Shown here piece after piece: positions 8,196 to 16,657 of a DNA stretch of 64,000 bases. Origin of the DNA: Thermodesulfovibrio sp. (GTDB lineage: Bacteria > Nitrospirota > Thermodesulfovibrionia > Thermodesulfovibrionales > Thermodesulfovibrionaceae); assembly GCA_020725335.1 (NCBI GenBank), contig DYFF01000007.1, positions 62,001 to 126,000 on the forward strand. The letters are read 5' to 3'. Within the stretch, counting starts at the first letter, position 1. Each line of letters opens with the position of its first letter. The notes beneath the pieces were generated by a model that did no database searches, had not been told where the DNA came from, and saw only the letters and a list, made by a program, of their open reading frames with translations. Position numbers and translations under genes: made by a program.

Positions 8196-8656
8196 ATAAT
8201 TAATCCTACATATATCTTATCATTTTCTATTTTAACAGGTAATCTTTGAAGATTTTCTTTCGGTGGTCCAGTAATTACTCGTCCTTCTATATCATATCTA
8301 CCACCATGACAGGGGCATATAAACTCATTATTATATCTATTAAAATTTACGAAACAGCCAAGATGAGTGCATACAGGAGATAAAGCTATAAGGGAATTAT
8401 CATTCCTGTTAACAAGAAAAATCTTAAAATATTTTTTCTCATCAATTTTTATATCAACCTTTTTTAATCCCTCCTTTGGATATTTATCTTTAGGGATTTC
8501 AAAAAATTTGAAATCCCTTCGTTTAGGGTTTTTGGGTTTGAGAATTGTTAACCATATAAATGGAAGGATGAGGGAAATAACTAAAAAAAAAGATTTAATA
8601 ACTTTTTTTAAAAAAACCCTCCTATTAATTTTTTCTAATTGTTTGTTAATTGACAT
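8192..8656 (-). CDS. Rieske iron-sulfur protein of a cytochrome bc/b6f-type complex
   Basis: 154 residues. The N-terminus carries NRRVFLKK then one hydrophobic helix, typical of a Tat-exported, membrane-anchored Rieske protein. The [2Fe-2S] ligands are Cys96-His98 in CTHLGC and Cys114/His117 in CPCHGG; the two additional cysteines (101 and 116) would form the usual disulfide. It accepts one electron from quinol and passes it to a c-type acceptor in the periplasm. It is the first gene of the leftward Rieske - b6 - subunit IV operon and divergent from the PhsA/PsrA-like gene at 8763. The tat genes needed for its export lie at 17464-18585. Confidence 0.93.
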   Translation of the reverse strand: MSINKQLEKINRRVFLKKVIKSFFLVISLILPFIWLTILKPKNPKRRDFKFFEIPKDKYPKEGLKKVDIKIDEKKYFKIFLVNRNDNSLIALSPVCTHLGCFVNFNRYNNEFICPCHGGRYDIEGRVITGPPKENLQRLPVKIENDKIYVGLII

Positions 8657-8696
8657 ACTTTAAAAGGATACCCCCTAATCCTATTTTAAAAATATA

Positions 8697-8725
8697 TTGA
8701 CAAAAAATTTTTTTTTATGTAGTAT
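8697..8725 (+). promoter_or_regulatory. Promoter of the PsrABC/PhsABC-like operon
   Basis: -35 TTGACA (8697-8702) and -10 TAGTAT (8720-8725) spaced by 17 bp. The predicted leader of about 30 nt carries the purine-rich binding site GGGGGTGAGGG just before ATG 8763. Confidence 0.6.
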
Positions 8726-8762
8726 TTAACTAATAGTATAACAAATATAAGGGGGTGAGGGT

Positions 8763-10952
8763 ATGAGTATTACCCGAAGAGATTTTCTGAAAATTGCAGC
8801 GGTTACAGGCGGCGCTGTGGCAGCAAGCACCCCTGTTGTAAAATCGGTTTTAGCTCTTGGTAAAAAACCTGTTTCATTACCGCAATATGTACCAACAACT
8901 TGTGAAATGTGTTTTTGGCGTTGTGGTGCTATCGCAAAGGTTTTAGATGGAAAGGTTGTAAAGCTGGATGGGAATCCAATTCATCCGAACTCTCGTGGGA
9001 AATTATGTGCAAGAGGACATGGAGGAATAGGGCTTCTTTATGACCCTGACAGACTAAAAACTCCACTAATTAACACAGGTGCGAGAGGGGAGGCAAAATT
9101 TAAAAAAGCCTCATGGGATGAAGCCTTAGGATTTGTAGCTGATAAAATGCAGAAAATCAAGGAAAAATACGGACCTGAATCAGTAGCATTACTTACTCAT
9201 GGAACCATATCAGCTTATTTTTTGCACCTTCTTCAGGCATATGGCTCCCCAAATTTTGCAATGCCTTCTTTTGCACTGTGTCGTGGTGCAAGAGGTGTTG
9301 CTTTTGAGGTTACTTTTGGTGAAGATGTGGGCAATCCAGAAAGGCTTGATTTACAAAATAGTAAGGTAATTGTTCTTATAGGAAGTCATCTTGGTGAGAA
9401 TGCTCACAATTCTCAATGTCAAGAGTTTGCTGAAGCTGTTGGAAAAGGTGCTACAGTTATTGTTCTTGACCCAAGATTTTCAACTGCTGCAGGTAAGGCA
9501 CAATACTGGTTACCTATAAAGCCTGCCACTGACCTTGCACTTTTACTTGCATGGATAAATGTGATAATCAACGAAGGACTTTATGATAAAGAATATGTTG
9601 CAAAGTATACTACTGGTTTCAATGAAGTAGCTAAGGCTGTAAAGGAATATACTCCTGAGTGGGCTGAAAAAGAGACAGATATTCCAGCAAGTCTTATTGT
9701 TGAGACCGCAAGGGTAATGGGTAAAAATAAACCTTCAGTATTGATCCATCCAGGAAGACACACTGCCTGGTATTCTGACAATGTGCAGAGACAGCGTGCA
9801 GTTGCAATTCTTACTGCAATCCTTGGAGCTTATGGAAGACCAGGTGGAGTATATCTCAATCCCAAGAAGAAACTTGAACCAGTCTTTCTATCAGAGAAAG
9901 ACTATCCTGATCATAAACAAGAATTAAATAAAGGCAAGTATCCATTTGCAGGTGAAGAAGGCATTACCCATGAAATTGTAAGAGCGACTCTCACAGACGA
10001 GCCTTATCCTATAAAAGCATGGTTTACTACTGGAACAAACATTATGAAAGCAATGCCAAACCAGAGAGCTACACTTAATGCTGTTCAAAAACTCGATCTT
10101 CTGGTAGCAGTAGACATGATGCCATATGATGGTGTGATGCTTGCTGATGTAGTACTTCCTGAGTGTACCTATCTTGAGCGTCATGATGATTTTTTCACCG
10201 TAAAAGAGAGAAGCTTTGGTATATCAATTCGTCAACCTGTTGTGCAACCCATGTATGATACAAAACCAGGATGGTGGATTGCTAAAGAACTTGGCAAACG
10301 GCTCGGACTTGAAGAATATTTCCCATGGAATACCTTTGAGGACTTTTTAAAAGCAAAAGCTCAGATATGGGGAATTGATTACGCTGAGCTTGCCAAAAAC
10401 GGATATATTGATTTTCCAGAGAGTGCAAAACCTTACATTTCATCAGGAGAGGATTTCAAATTTAAAACGCCCTCAGGCAAGATAGAGCTTTACAGTAAAG
10501 AACTTAAAGAACACGGTTTTGATGCTGTACCAAAATATACAAAACATGCACAACCTTCTGAAGGATGGTTTAGACTCATATATGGAAGAGCCCCAGTTCA
10601 TACATTCTCAAGAACAACAAATAATCCCTCTCTTTGGGAACTTATGGAAGAAAATGTAGCTTGGATAAATTCAAAAATTGCAAAAAGAATGGGACTCAAA
10701 AATAATGAATATATTGTTTTAGTTAATCAGGATGGTGTAAAGAGTAATAAAGTTAGAGCAAAAGTCACTGAGAGAATAAGGCCAGACTGTATTTATATTG
10801 TTCATGGCTTCGGTTCAACATCAAAGCTTCTAAAAAAAGCTTATTTAAGGGGCGCTGATGATCAGCAGTTAATAACGAGATATGTAATTGACCCCATTGG
10901 TGGAACTGTGGGTATGAGAGTGAACTTTGTTAAGATTGCCAAGGAGGTCTAA
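8763..10952 (+). CDS. Molybdopterin oxidoreductase, thiosulfate/polysulfide reductase type, catalytic subunit
   Basis: 729 residues with a Tat signal (TRRDFLK then a hydrophobic stretch), so the folded Mo enzyme is exported. The [4Fe-4S] site has Cys47, Cys50, Cys54 and Cys82 (CEMCFWRC, LCARG). The likely molybdenum ligand is Cys173 (FALCRGARG), as in the PhsA/PsrA branch; it is not selenocysteine. The C-terminal MGD-binding region runs from about 595. It heads an operon with a four-cluster Fe-S subunit and an NrfD-like anchor, the PsrABC/PhsABC plan. Thiosulfate or polysulfide are the likely substrates, but tetrathionate, arsenate or a reverse (oxidising) role cannot be excluded by sequence reading. 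Confidence 0.9.
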   Translation: MSITRRDFLKIAAVTGGAVAASTPVVKSVLALGKKPVSLPQYVPTTCEMCFWRCGAIAKVLDGKVVKLDGNPIHPNSRGKLCARGHGGIGLLYDPDRLKTPLINTGARGEAKFKKASWDEALGFVADKMQKIKEKYGPESVALLTHGTISAYFLHLLQAYGSPNFAMPSFALCRGARGVAFEVTFGEDVGNPERLDLQNSKVIVLIGSHLGENAHNSQCQEFAEAVGKGATVIVLDPRFSTAAGKAQYWLPIKPATDLALLLAWINVIINEGLYDKEYVAKYTTGFNEVAKAVKEYTPEWAEKETDIPASLIVETARVMGKNKPSVLIHPGRHTAWYSDNVQRQRAVAILTAILGAYGRPGGVYLNPKKKLEPVFLSEKDYPDHKQELNKGKYPFAGEEGITHEIVRATLTDEPYPIKAWFTTGTNIMKAMPNQRATLNAVQKLDLLVAVDMMPYDGVMLADVVLPECTYLERHDDFFTVKERSFGISIRQPVVQPMYDTKPGWWIAKELGKRLGLEEYFPWNTFEDFLKAKAQIWGIDYAELAKNGYIDFPESAKPYISSGEDFKFKTPSGKIELYSKELKEHGFDAVPKYTKHAQPSEGWFRLIYGRAPVHTFSRTTNNPSLWELMEENVAWINSKIAKRMGLKNNEYIVLVNQDGVKSNKVRAKVTERIRPDCIYIVHGFGSTSKLLKKAYLRGADDQQLITRYVIDPIGGTVGMRVNFVKIAKEV

Positions 10953-10954
10953 AA

Positions 10955-11512
10955 ATGCCCAAATATGTAATGGTAATAGATGTTGAAAAATGCATTGGAT
11001 GCATGGCTTGTGTAATAGCGTGTAAGAAGGAAAATAATGTTCCAGAAGAGCATTTTAGAACCCGAGTAGTAGAGGAAGTAAGAGGTGAATTTCCCAATCT
11101 CAGGATGGAGTTAAGAAGTGAACTTTGCAATCATTGTGAAAACGCACCTTGCATTGATGCCTGTCCAACAAGAGCATCCCATAGAGCAAAAGATGGAACA
11201 GTACAGATAGACAGTGTTAAATGCATTGGCTGTAAAGCCTGTATTTTAGCTTGTCCCTATGATGCAAGGTATTCCCATCCAAAGGGTTTTGCGGACAAAT
11301 GCACTTTTTGTGACCATAGACTTAAAGAGGGTAAAAAACCAGCCTGTGTTGAGACCTGTCTTGGAAAATCAAGAATATTTGGCGACCTTGAAGAAGCAAA
11401 TAGTGAAGTAGCAGAATTGCTAAGAAAACATGACTCATCTGTGAGGCTTGAATTTGCTGGAACAAGACCACGGGTTTTTTATATTAAAAAGAAATTTGCA
11501 GGAGGTCTATGA
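10955..11512 (+). CDS. PsrB/PhsB-like four-cluster ferredoxin subunit
   Basis: 185 residues with four [4Fe-4S] cysteine groups in order: CIGCMACVIAC, CNHCENAPCIDAC, CIGCKACILAC and CTFC...CVETC. It relays electrons between the NrfD-like membrane subunit and the exported molybdo-enzyme. It has no signal peptide of its own and is presumably exported with the Tat-tagged catalytic subunit, as known for this family. It starts 2 bases after the catalytic gene, with GGAGG overlapping that gene's end. Its stop overlaps the next start (TGATG), so coupling is likely. Confidence 0.93.
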   Translation: MPKYVMVIDVEKCIGCMACVIACKKENNVPEEHFRTRVVEEVRGEFPNLRMELRSELCNHCENAPCIDACPTRASHRAKDGTVQIDSVKCIGCKACILACPYDARYSHPKGFADKCTFCDHRLKEGKKPACVETCLGKSRIFGDLEEANSEVAELLRKHDSSVRLEFAGTRPRVFYIKKKFAGGL

Positions 11513-12498
11513 TGACTGAGATAACAATAACAGGCTTAAATGCTATAACTCATCCTTACTTAGAGGTTTGGGATTGGAGAATAGTAATATATCTTTTTCT
11601 TGGAGGACTATCTGCAGGAATGCTTGTCATGTGCTCAATAGCTAATTTAAGGATTACTAAACAACCCGTGGAGGAACTTGCTCAATGTGTTAGAGCACCA
11701 TTTATTGCTTTTATTATTCTTGCTATAGGTGCCTTATTTATAATTATTGACCTTGGAAAGCCTCAAAGCCTTCTCTGGGGTTATCTTACTTTTCAACCTT
11801 TGTCTCTTATGTCATGGGGTACCTGGGGAGTTCCAGCAGTTTTAGTTGCGAATGCACTTTATATTTTAGCAGTAATTCCTAAAGATCAGAGACATAAGCT
11901 TAAGTTTCCATTCCTCATAAAAATAGCAGAGAAATTAGCCCCTAAGATGAGACCGATAGCAAAATTAAATTTCGCTATGGGAATTTTTCTTGGAATTTAT
12001 ACAGGTGTGCTTTTAAGTTCCTTTGCTGCAATACCCCTTTGGAATAATGCAACTTTGCCTATACTGTTTTTGGTATCTGCTCTTTCCTCAGGAGCAGCTA
12101 TGATAGTTATAATTGCGAAGAAAAATGAAATAAAATTTTTGTTCACCAAAATAGATATTTGGCTTATTGTAGCAGAATTAGTAATTATACTTCTTTTTTT
12201 ATATGGATTGTATACCTCAACTGCTCCATATAAAAAAGCAATAGAGCCCTTTTTCTCTTTCACAAGTGAACAATTTATATTTGCTATAGCATTAATAGCT
12301 ATATTCTTACTTCTACCGCTGGCATTGAGAATTAAGTTAGGTGAATTGAAAGAATTTGAAGACGGATTTCATGGAGAGTTTACTAAGGCTCAGATTTTTA
12401 GAATGAATTTTGCAGCAGTGCTTGTTCTTACAGGAACTCTCATCCTTAGAGCAGCGATAGTTTATGCAGGACAGTTAACAAAGCTTTCACCATATTGA
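11512..12498 (+). CDS. NrfD/PsrC-like quinone-reactive membrane anchor
   Basis: About 328 residues, with eight to nine predicted membrane helices. The beginning (HPYLEVWDWRIVIYLFLGGLS) resembles the NrfD/PsrC family, which exchanges electrons with the quinone pool in complexes having a B-type Fe-S subunit. ATG 11512 was preferred to ATG 11509 because GGAGG (11501-11505) is then 6 bases away; the difference is one residue. It completes a three-subunit PsrABC/PhsABC-type complex. A promoter-like sequence sits across its 3' end and may serve the small gene that follows. Confidence 0.9.
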   Translation: MTEITITGLNAITHPYLEVWDWRIVIYLFLGGLSAGMLVMCSIANLRITKQPVEELAQCVRAPFIAFIILAIGALFIIIDLGKPQSLLWGYLTFQPLSLMSWGTWGVPAVLVANALYILAVIPKDQRHKLKFPFLIKIAEKLAPKMRPIAKLNFAMGIFLGIYTGVLLSSFAAIPLWNNATLPILFLVSALSSGAAMIVIIAKKNEIKFLFTKIDIWLIVAELVIILLFLYGLYTSTAPYKKAIEPFFSFTSEQFIFAIALIAIFLLLPLALRIKLGELKEFEDGFHGEFTKAQIFRMNFAAVLVLTGTLILRAAIVYAGQLTKLSPY

Positions 12499-12504
12499 TA
12501 TAAT
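12475..12504 (+). promoter_or_regulatory. Internal promoter before the small exported protein
   Basis: TTAACA (12475-12480) and TATAAT (12499-12504) with an 18-bp spacer, overlapping the end of the NrfD-like gene. It could transcribe the 84-residue gene independently of the reductase operon. Confidence 0.5.
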
Positions 12505-12540
12505 TTGAAATGAAATTCATAAAAGAAAGGAGGTGAGAAG

Positions 12541-12795
12541 ATGAAGAGAGTATTAGCAATAGCAATAATGCTTACATTTGTCTTAGGTTTTGTTTTTTCA
12601 GCTTATGCTGCCAATGTTAGCGGAACAATAACCAAAATTGAAGGTAACAAAGTAACAGTAAAGAAGGCTGATGGCAAGGAAGTTACTGTTGAGCTCAAAG
12701 TAGGTGACAAGATAACAATCAAGCCAGCAGGTGAAAAGGAAAAGGGCAAAGAAGGAGCACCAGCTAAGAAAAAGAAAGCAGTAGAGGGCTGCTAA
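12541..12795 (+). CDS. Small exported beta-rich protein of unknown function
   Basis: 84 residues: a signal peptide (about 1-23, ending AYA), a short beta-rich region (NVSGTITKIEGNKVTVK then EVTVELKVGDKITIK), then a lysine/glycine-rich tail ending EGC. The mature protein would be about 60 residues, periplasmic, with its only cysteine at the very C-terminus. The beta-rich part resembles small OB/SH3-like barrel domains; I do not recognise a named family. A strong AGGAGGTGAG precedes ATG 12541. Its position just after a PsrABC-like operon suggests an accessory role, and the C-terminal cysteine is a possible sulfur or metal site. Both are inferences. Confidence 0.7.
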   Translation: MKRVLAIAIMLTFVLGFVFSAYAANVSGTITKIEGNKVTVKKADGKEVTVELKVGDKITIKPAGEKEKGKEGAPAKKKKAVEGC

Positions 12796-12804
12796 TTTGT
12801 CTAA

Positions 12805-12826
12805 AAAGGGGGGATATCCCCCCTTT
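12805..12826. terminator. Bidirectional terminator
   Basis: AAAGGGGGG-ATAT-CCCCCCTTT, a 9-bp stem flanked by A- and T-rich sequence on both sides. It lies between the rightward small gene ending at 12795 and the leftward kinase gene ending at 12832, and can serve both. Confidence 0.85.
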
Positions 12827-12831
12827 ACCTT

Positions 12832-14994
12832 TTATTTGCTGTCTAAAACTTCTCTAATTTTTTCAGATAGCTCTTGAATGGTGAATGGTTTTTGAATAAA
12901 GTTAATTCCTTTATCAAGAATTCCATGATGGACAATTACATTATCTGTGTATCCAGACATATATAATACTTTAATTTTTGGTCTAAAATTTTTTATTCTA
13001 TTAAATAATTTCGGTCCGCTAATTCCAGGCATAACAACGTCTGCTAAGACGAGGTCAATATCTTCATGATAAAATTGTGTTAAAAATATCGCAGTATTGT
13101 AATCTTTAGCCTCCAAGGTTTTATATCCTAATTTTTTTAGCATTTCAAGTAAAACAATTCTCACCTTTTCATCATCATCAACAACAAGAACTGTCTCTGT
13201 TCCAGTTAAAAGATTTTTAGAAATTGTAAAATTTTCTTGTTCAATTTCTTTCTGAACTATTGGAAGATAGATTTTAAATGTTGTTCCTTGATGTAGTTCA
13301 CTATATACCCATATATTTCCTCCGTGTTGTTTCGCAATACCGTATACGGTTGAAAGCCCAAGTCCAGTGCCTGATTCTTTTTTAGTTGTAAAGAACGGTT
13401 CAAATATTTTATCTTTAATTTCTTCTGGAATGCCTACTCCTGTATCAGAAATTGCAAGCATAATATAATGTCCTTGTTTTGAACCATGATGTTTTCTCAC
13501 ATATTCTTCGTCAAGATAAACATTCTTAGTTTCTATAATAATTTTTCCACCCTGAGGCATTGCGTCTTTTGCATTAACTATAAGATTAATAATTAACTGC
13601 TCCATTTGAGGCAGATCTGCTTCAATATGACCAAGGTCTGAAGAGAGTTCTGTTACAAGCAGAATATCTTCACCAATTAATCTTTTTATCATATCTTCCA
13701 TACTTTTAATTAAATCATTAATATTAATAACCTTTGGTTGCAAAATCTGTTTCCTTGAAAAAGCAAGAAGACTTTTTACAAGCTTTTCAGCTCTTTCTGA
13801 GGCAGACTGAACATTATTAAGATAGGGCATTATTGGGTCATGCTCCATTATTTTCATCTGTGCAAGCTGTGTAAAACCTTTTATGGCTGTGAGCATATTG
13901 TTAAAGTCATGAGCAATGCCTGCTGCAAGTCTTCCAATTGATTCCATTCTCTGAGCAAAGAGAAATTGTTCTCTTAGTTTATTCATCTCCTCTTCTTTGA
14001 GCCAGTGTTCAGTGACATCAATAAAACAGATCTTAACGCATTCAAGATTCATATACTTTACAGGTGTCATGACTATTCTTAGACAGATTAAGTCATTATT
14101 TTTATTTTTAAATTTAATTCTCTGAAATGCCCTTTGTTTTTGACCGCTTAAAACGGAGTTATATTCTTCAATAAATAAATCTCTATCTTGTTCATAAATT
14201 TGATTTACTATGTCAAAATTTTTCATTTTAAATCCAAGGATTTCCTCAAATCCCTTATTTGCTAAAAGGAATTTTGGAGGATAGTCTGTAGTAATGGCAA
14301 AACCAATATGAGGTTGTTCTAATATTATCTTTATTAATTCATTGATTCTTTCATCCTTTTCTCTTTCAATAATAATTGATTTTATGATTTTATCGAGCCA
14401 TTTTTTCTTATCCTCTTCATTTATTAGGCTATCACCTTTTACAAAGAAAAAATTTTTTATAAGCTCACCTTCATATAAAATATAGGGATGAGTCTTAATT
14501 AAATCTAACATAATGTCTGAAGGAAATTTTTGCCAGTTATACTGACATATTCCAGTGCATCGGAATTTGTTAAAAAACTCTTTATTCAAAATTTCTTCAT
14601 ATTCTATAAGTTTATTTGAACCTTCTATACCCTTTAATGCCCAAGTAATTTCGCATGTTACAAAAAGTGAGGAAAAACCTTCAGATGCTGCTTTTTCAGT
14701 TTCTTCAATTAGTGATTTTATCATTGTGTTAGGGGCAAAATAATTTTCCTTTGTATAAATATCCGCTGGGCTAATAAAAGAAAGTTGCTCTTTCTGAATT
14801 TTTTCTTCGGGGAAGATATTAAATAGAAAATTCTTTATTTCTTCCGGTGAATGCTCATCGTATATGTATATTACCTTCTGATTGGATTCTAAGGCTTTTT
14901 TAATTAGAGGAATGATATTTCTCTGCCACTCTCCATCGGAGTGGTAGAAGAAAGCAATATGAGATAACCCTTTAATTCGTGGAAAATAATCCAT
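12832..14994 (-). CDS. MEDS-PAS hybrid sensor histidine kinase
   Basis: 720 residues, no membrane segment, so cytoplasmic. Residues about 1-190 look like a MEDS sensory domain (LSHIAFFYHSDGEWQRNIIP, VIYIYDEHS, CEITWALKG). A PAS domain follows (about 222-335). HisKA has the phosphoacceptor His362 in AAGIAHDFNN, then HATPase (NLIVNAKDAM, DTGVGIP, GTGLGLSTVYG). A C-terminal receiver starts near residue 600 (VLVVDDDEKV, LVLADVVMPGISG). Such hybrids act in phosphorelays; MEDS domains were first noted in methylotroph/methanogen regulators such as DcmR. The ligand and output partner are unknown. It is followed on the same strand by a REC-HD-GYP gene (starting upstream at 16573), and the two may work together. 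Confidence 0.88.
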   Translation of the reverse strand: MDYFPRIKGLSHIAFFYHSDGEWQRNIIPLIKKALESNQKVIYIYDEHSPEEIKNFLFNIFPEEKIQKEQLSFISPADIYTKENYFAPNTMIKSLIEETEKAASEGFSSLFVTCEITWALKGIEGSNKLIEYEEILNKEFFNKFRCTGICQYNWQKFPSDIMLDLIKTHPYILYEGELIKNFFFVKGDSLINEEDKKKWLDKIIKSIIIEREKDERINELIKIILEQPHIGFAITTDYPPKFLLANKGFEEILGFKMKNFDIVNQIYEQDRDLFIEEYNSVLSGQKQRAFQRIKFKNKNNDLICLRIVMTPVKYMNLECVKICFIDVTEHWLKEEEMNKLREQFLFAQRMESIGRLAAGIAHDFNNMLTAIKGFTQLAQMKIMEHDPIMPYLNNVQSASERAEKLVKSLLAFSRKQILQPKVININDLIKSMEDMIKRLIGEDILLVTELSSDLGHIEADLPQMEQLIINLIVNAKDAMPQGGKIIIETKNVYLDEEYVRKHHGSKQGHYIMLAISDTGVGIPEEIKDKIFEPFFTTKKESGTGLGLSTVYGIAKQHGGNIWVYSELHQGTTFKIYLPIVQKEIEQENFTISKNLLTGTETVLVVDDDEKVRIVLLEMLKKLGYKTLEAKDYNTAIFLTQFYHEDIDLVLADVVMPGISGPKLFNRIKNFRPKIKVLYMSGYTDNVIVHHGILDKGINFIQKPFTIQELSEKIREVLDSK

Positions 14995-15049
14995 GTGAAA
15001 AATATAATACTAAAAAATTGTCATTTTCGCAATAGAATATTAAAAGTTT

Positions 15050-16573
15050 TTAATTCTTCATCTTATCGAATATTTCCTCAAAATAATGCTCATTTTTTCT
15101 AAATATATCCAATATTTTAGGATCAAAATGAGAGGGCATTGTCCTTCCATCACCTTTTGTTATTATTTCTACTGCTGATTTATGATCAAAACCTTTTCTG
15201 TAGGGTCTATCAATTCTCAGAGTATCATATACATCAGCTAATGCAACAATTCTTCCCTCAATTGGTATTTCTTCTTTTAATAATCCTTTTGGATAACCTG
15301 TTCCGTCCCATCTTTCATGATGAGTAAGGGCTATATTTTTTGCAATTGAGAAAAGAGGGTGATTTCCAATTATCTGACCTCCATAAATTGGATGTTTTTT
15401 CACGATATTCCATTCCTCTTCGGTCAGGGGTGTTTGTTTCTTTAAAATGTGTGAGGGTATATATATTTTGCCTACATCATGAAGGGCTGATTGGGTTTTT
15501 ATTCTTCTTATAAATTTTTCATCTAATCCTAATTTTTTAGCAATGAATGCTGAATACTCACCAATTCGGAAAATATGTTTTTTAGGGTCTTCATCGTTTG
15601 CTTCAGATGCTCTTGCAAGGCAATAAATAGCATAGGAAGAGGTCTCTTCTAATCTTTGTGTCTGCTTGGCGATTGTTCTGAAAAAAAGACATTGATTAAC
15701 AAGGATATTTAATAGTTTAGCATCATATTCATTTACCTGTCTATTATAGTTCAATGCTAATAAACAAAGATGATGACTTAAAAATCCCACCATATTCCTA
15801 ACTAAGATTCTGAAAGAATTAAGCTTTTCTTCAATTTTTCTATATTCATCTTTTTCAAAATCTACCCTGTTAAGGAAAAATTTAGCTGTTTCACCTTCTT
15901 TTGGTAATTCGAAAAAAGAAGAGAAATCAAAATTTAACTTATATCTATTAAGTTCACCAAAGACATACTTATAATGGTAGCTTTCCCAATTTTTACCAGT
16001 ATCTGAAAAACCTACAATAGCCATTGCTGGTTTATCTTCAACTTCGCTTATATGTCTGACTAAATGACTTATAAGATTATCAATGTGTTTATAAAAATCA
16101 AACTGAAATGGATTAAATTTTTCTATTGCCTGTTCCGTATGTTCAATTATTGTCCCTATATTTTCCATATTGCTATAAAGTAGTTCATTATTTCTCTTTA
16201 TTTCCGCAAAATTTTCAATGATAGCGTTGACTTCCTTTTCATTGAATGGCTTAAAAATTACACCATCAGCTTTCATAGTAAAACTTTTTATTCTTTCCTC
16301 TGGTGATGTGAGATTTACAAGCATGAGCACGGGAATTTTTTTATATTTTGGATGTTCTTTTATTGTCTTACAGAAGGTATATCCATCAGAATCTCTAATT
16401 GTTATATCTACAATAATAATGTCTATATTACGTTTTTTAAGAATTTCCATTGCCTCTATTGCTTTATCAGTATTTATAACTTGGAATTTTTCATGGGAAA
16501 GAAGGGATGTTAATGAATGAATATTGGCAGATTTATCAGAAATTATAAGAATTCTATATTTTGTATTCGTCAT
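15050..16573 (-). CDS. REC-HD-GYP response regulator, putative cyclic-di-GMP phosphodiesterase
   Basis: 507 residues from ATG 16573. An N-terminal receiver (YRILIISDKSANIHSL, DIIIVDITIRDSDGY) is followed by a long helical middle part and a C-terminal HD-GYP domain with HDVGKIYIP, HPIYGGQIIG and HHERWDGTGYPKGL, the metal-binding and GYP signatures. Family members hydrolyse cyclic di-GMP and affect motility or biofilm. An upstream in-frame ATG at 16615 would add 14 residues that do not fit a receiver start. On the minus strand a TATAAT box overlaps an intermediate ATG (16588) and lies 13 bases before ATG 16573, so the leader would be very short. The middle region (about 120-300) was not recognised. 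Confidence 0.87.
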   Translation of the reverse strand: MTNTKYRILIISDKSANIHSLTSLLSHEKFQVINTDKAIEAMEILKKRNIDIIIVDITIRDSDGYTFCKTIKEHPKYKKIPVLMLVNLTSPEERIKSFTMKADGVIFKPFNEKEVNAIIENFAEIKRNNELLYSNMENIGTIIEHTEQAIEKFNPFQFDFYKHIDNLISHLVRHISEVEDKPAMAIVGFSDTGKNWESYHYKYVFGELNRYKLNFDFSSFFELPKEGETAKFFLNRVDFEKDEYRKIEEKLNSFRILVRNMVGFLSHHLCLLALNYNRQVNEYDAKLLNILVNQCLFFRTIAKQTQRLEETSSYAIYCLARASEANDEDPKKHIFRIGEYSAFIAKKLGLDEKFIRRIKTQSALHDVGKIYIPSHILKKQTPLTEEEWNIVKKHPIYGGQIIGNHPLFSIAKNIALTHHERWDGTGYPKGLLKEEIPIEGRIVALADVYDTLRIDRPYRKGFDHKSAVEIITKGDGRTMPSHFDPKILDIFRKNEHYFEEIFDKMKN

Positions 16574-16622
16574 AATATTTGAATACATTATATAAAAATA
16601 ATGAACGTAATGCAATAGAAAT

Positions 16623-16651
16623 TTGACAGATTTTTATTTTTTTGATATGCT
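16623..16651 (+). promoter_or_regulatory. Promoter giving a probably leaderless transcript
   Basis: TTGACA (16623-16628) and TATGCT (16646-16651), exactly 17 bp apart. ATG 16658 begins 6 bases after the -10 box and no ribosome binding site is present, so transcription should begin at about the start codon. Confidence 0.65.
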
Positions 16652-16657
16652 TTTTAA

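Noticed and set aside
8763-10952. Formate dehydrogenase with selenocysteine
   Set aside because: The molybdenum ligand position is a normal Cys codon (Cys173) and no in-frame UGA occurs. The NrfD-type anchor and overall context match PsrABC/PhsABC.
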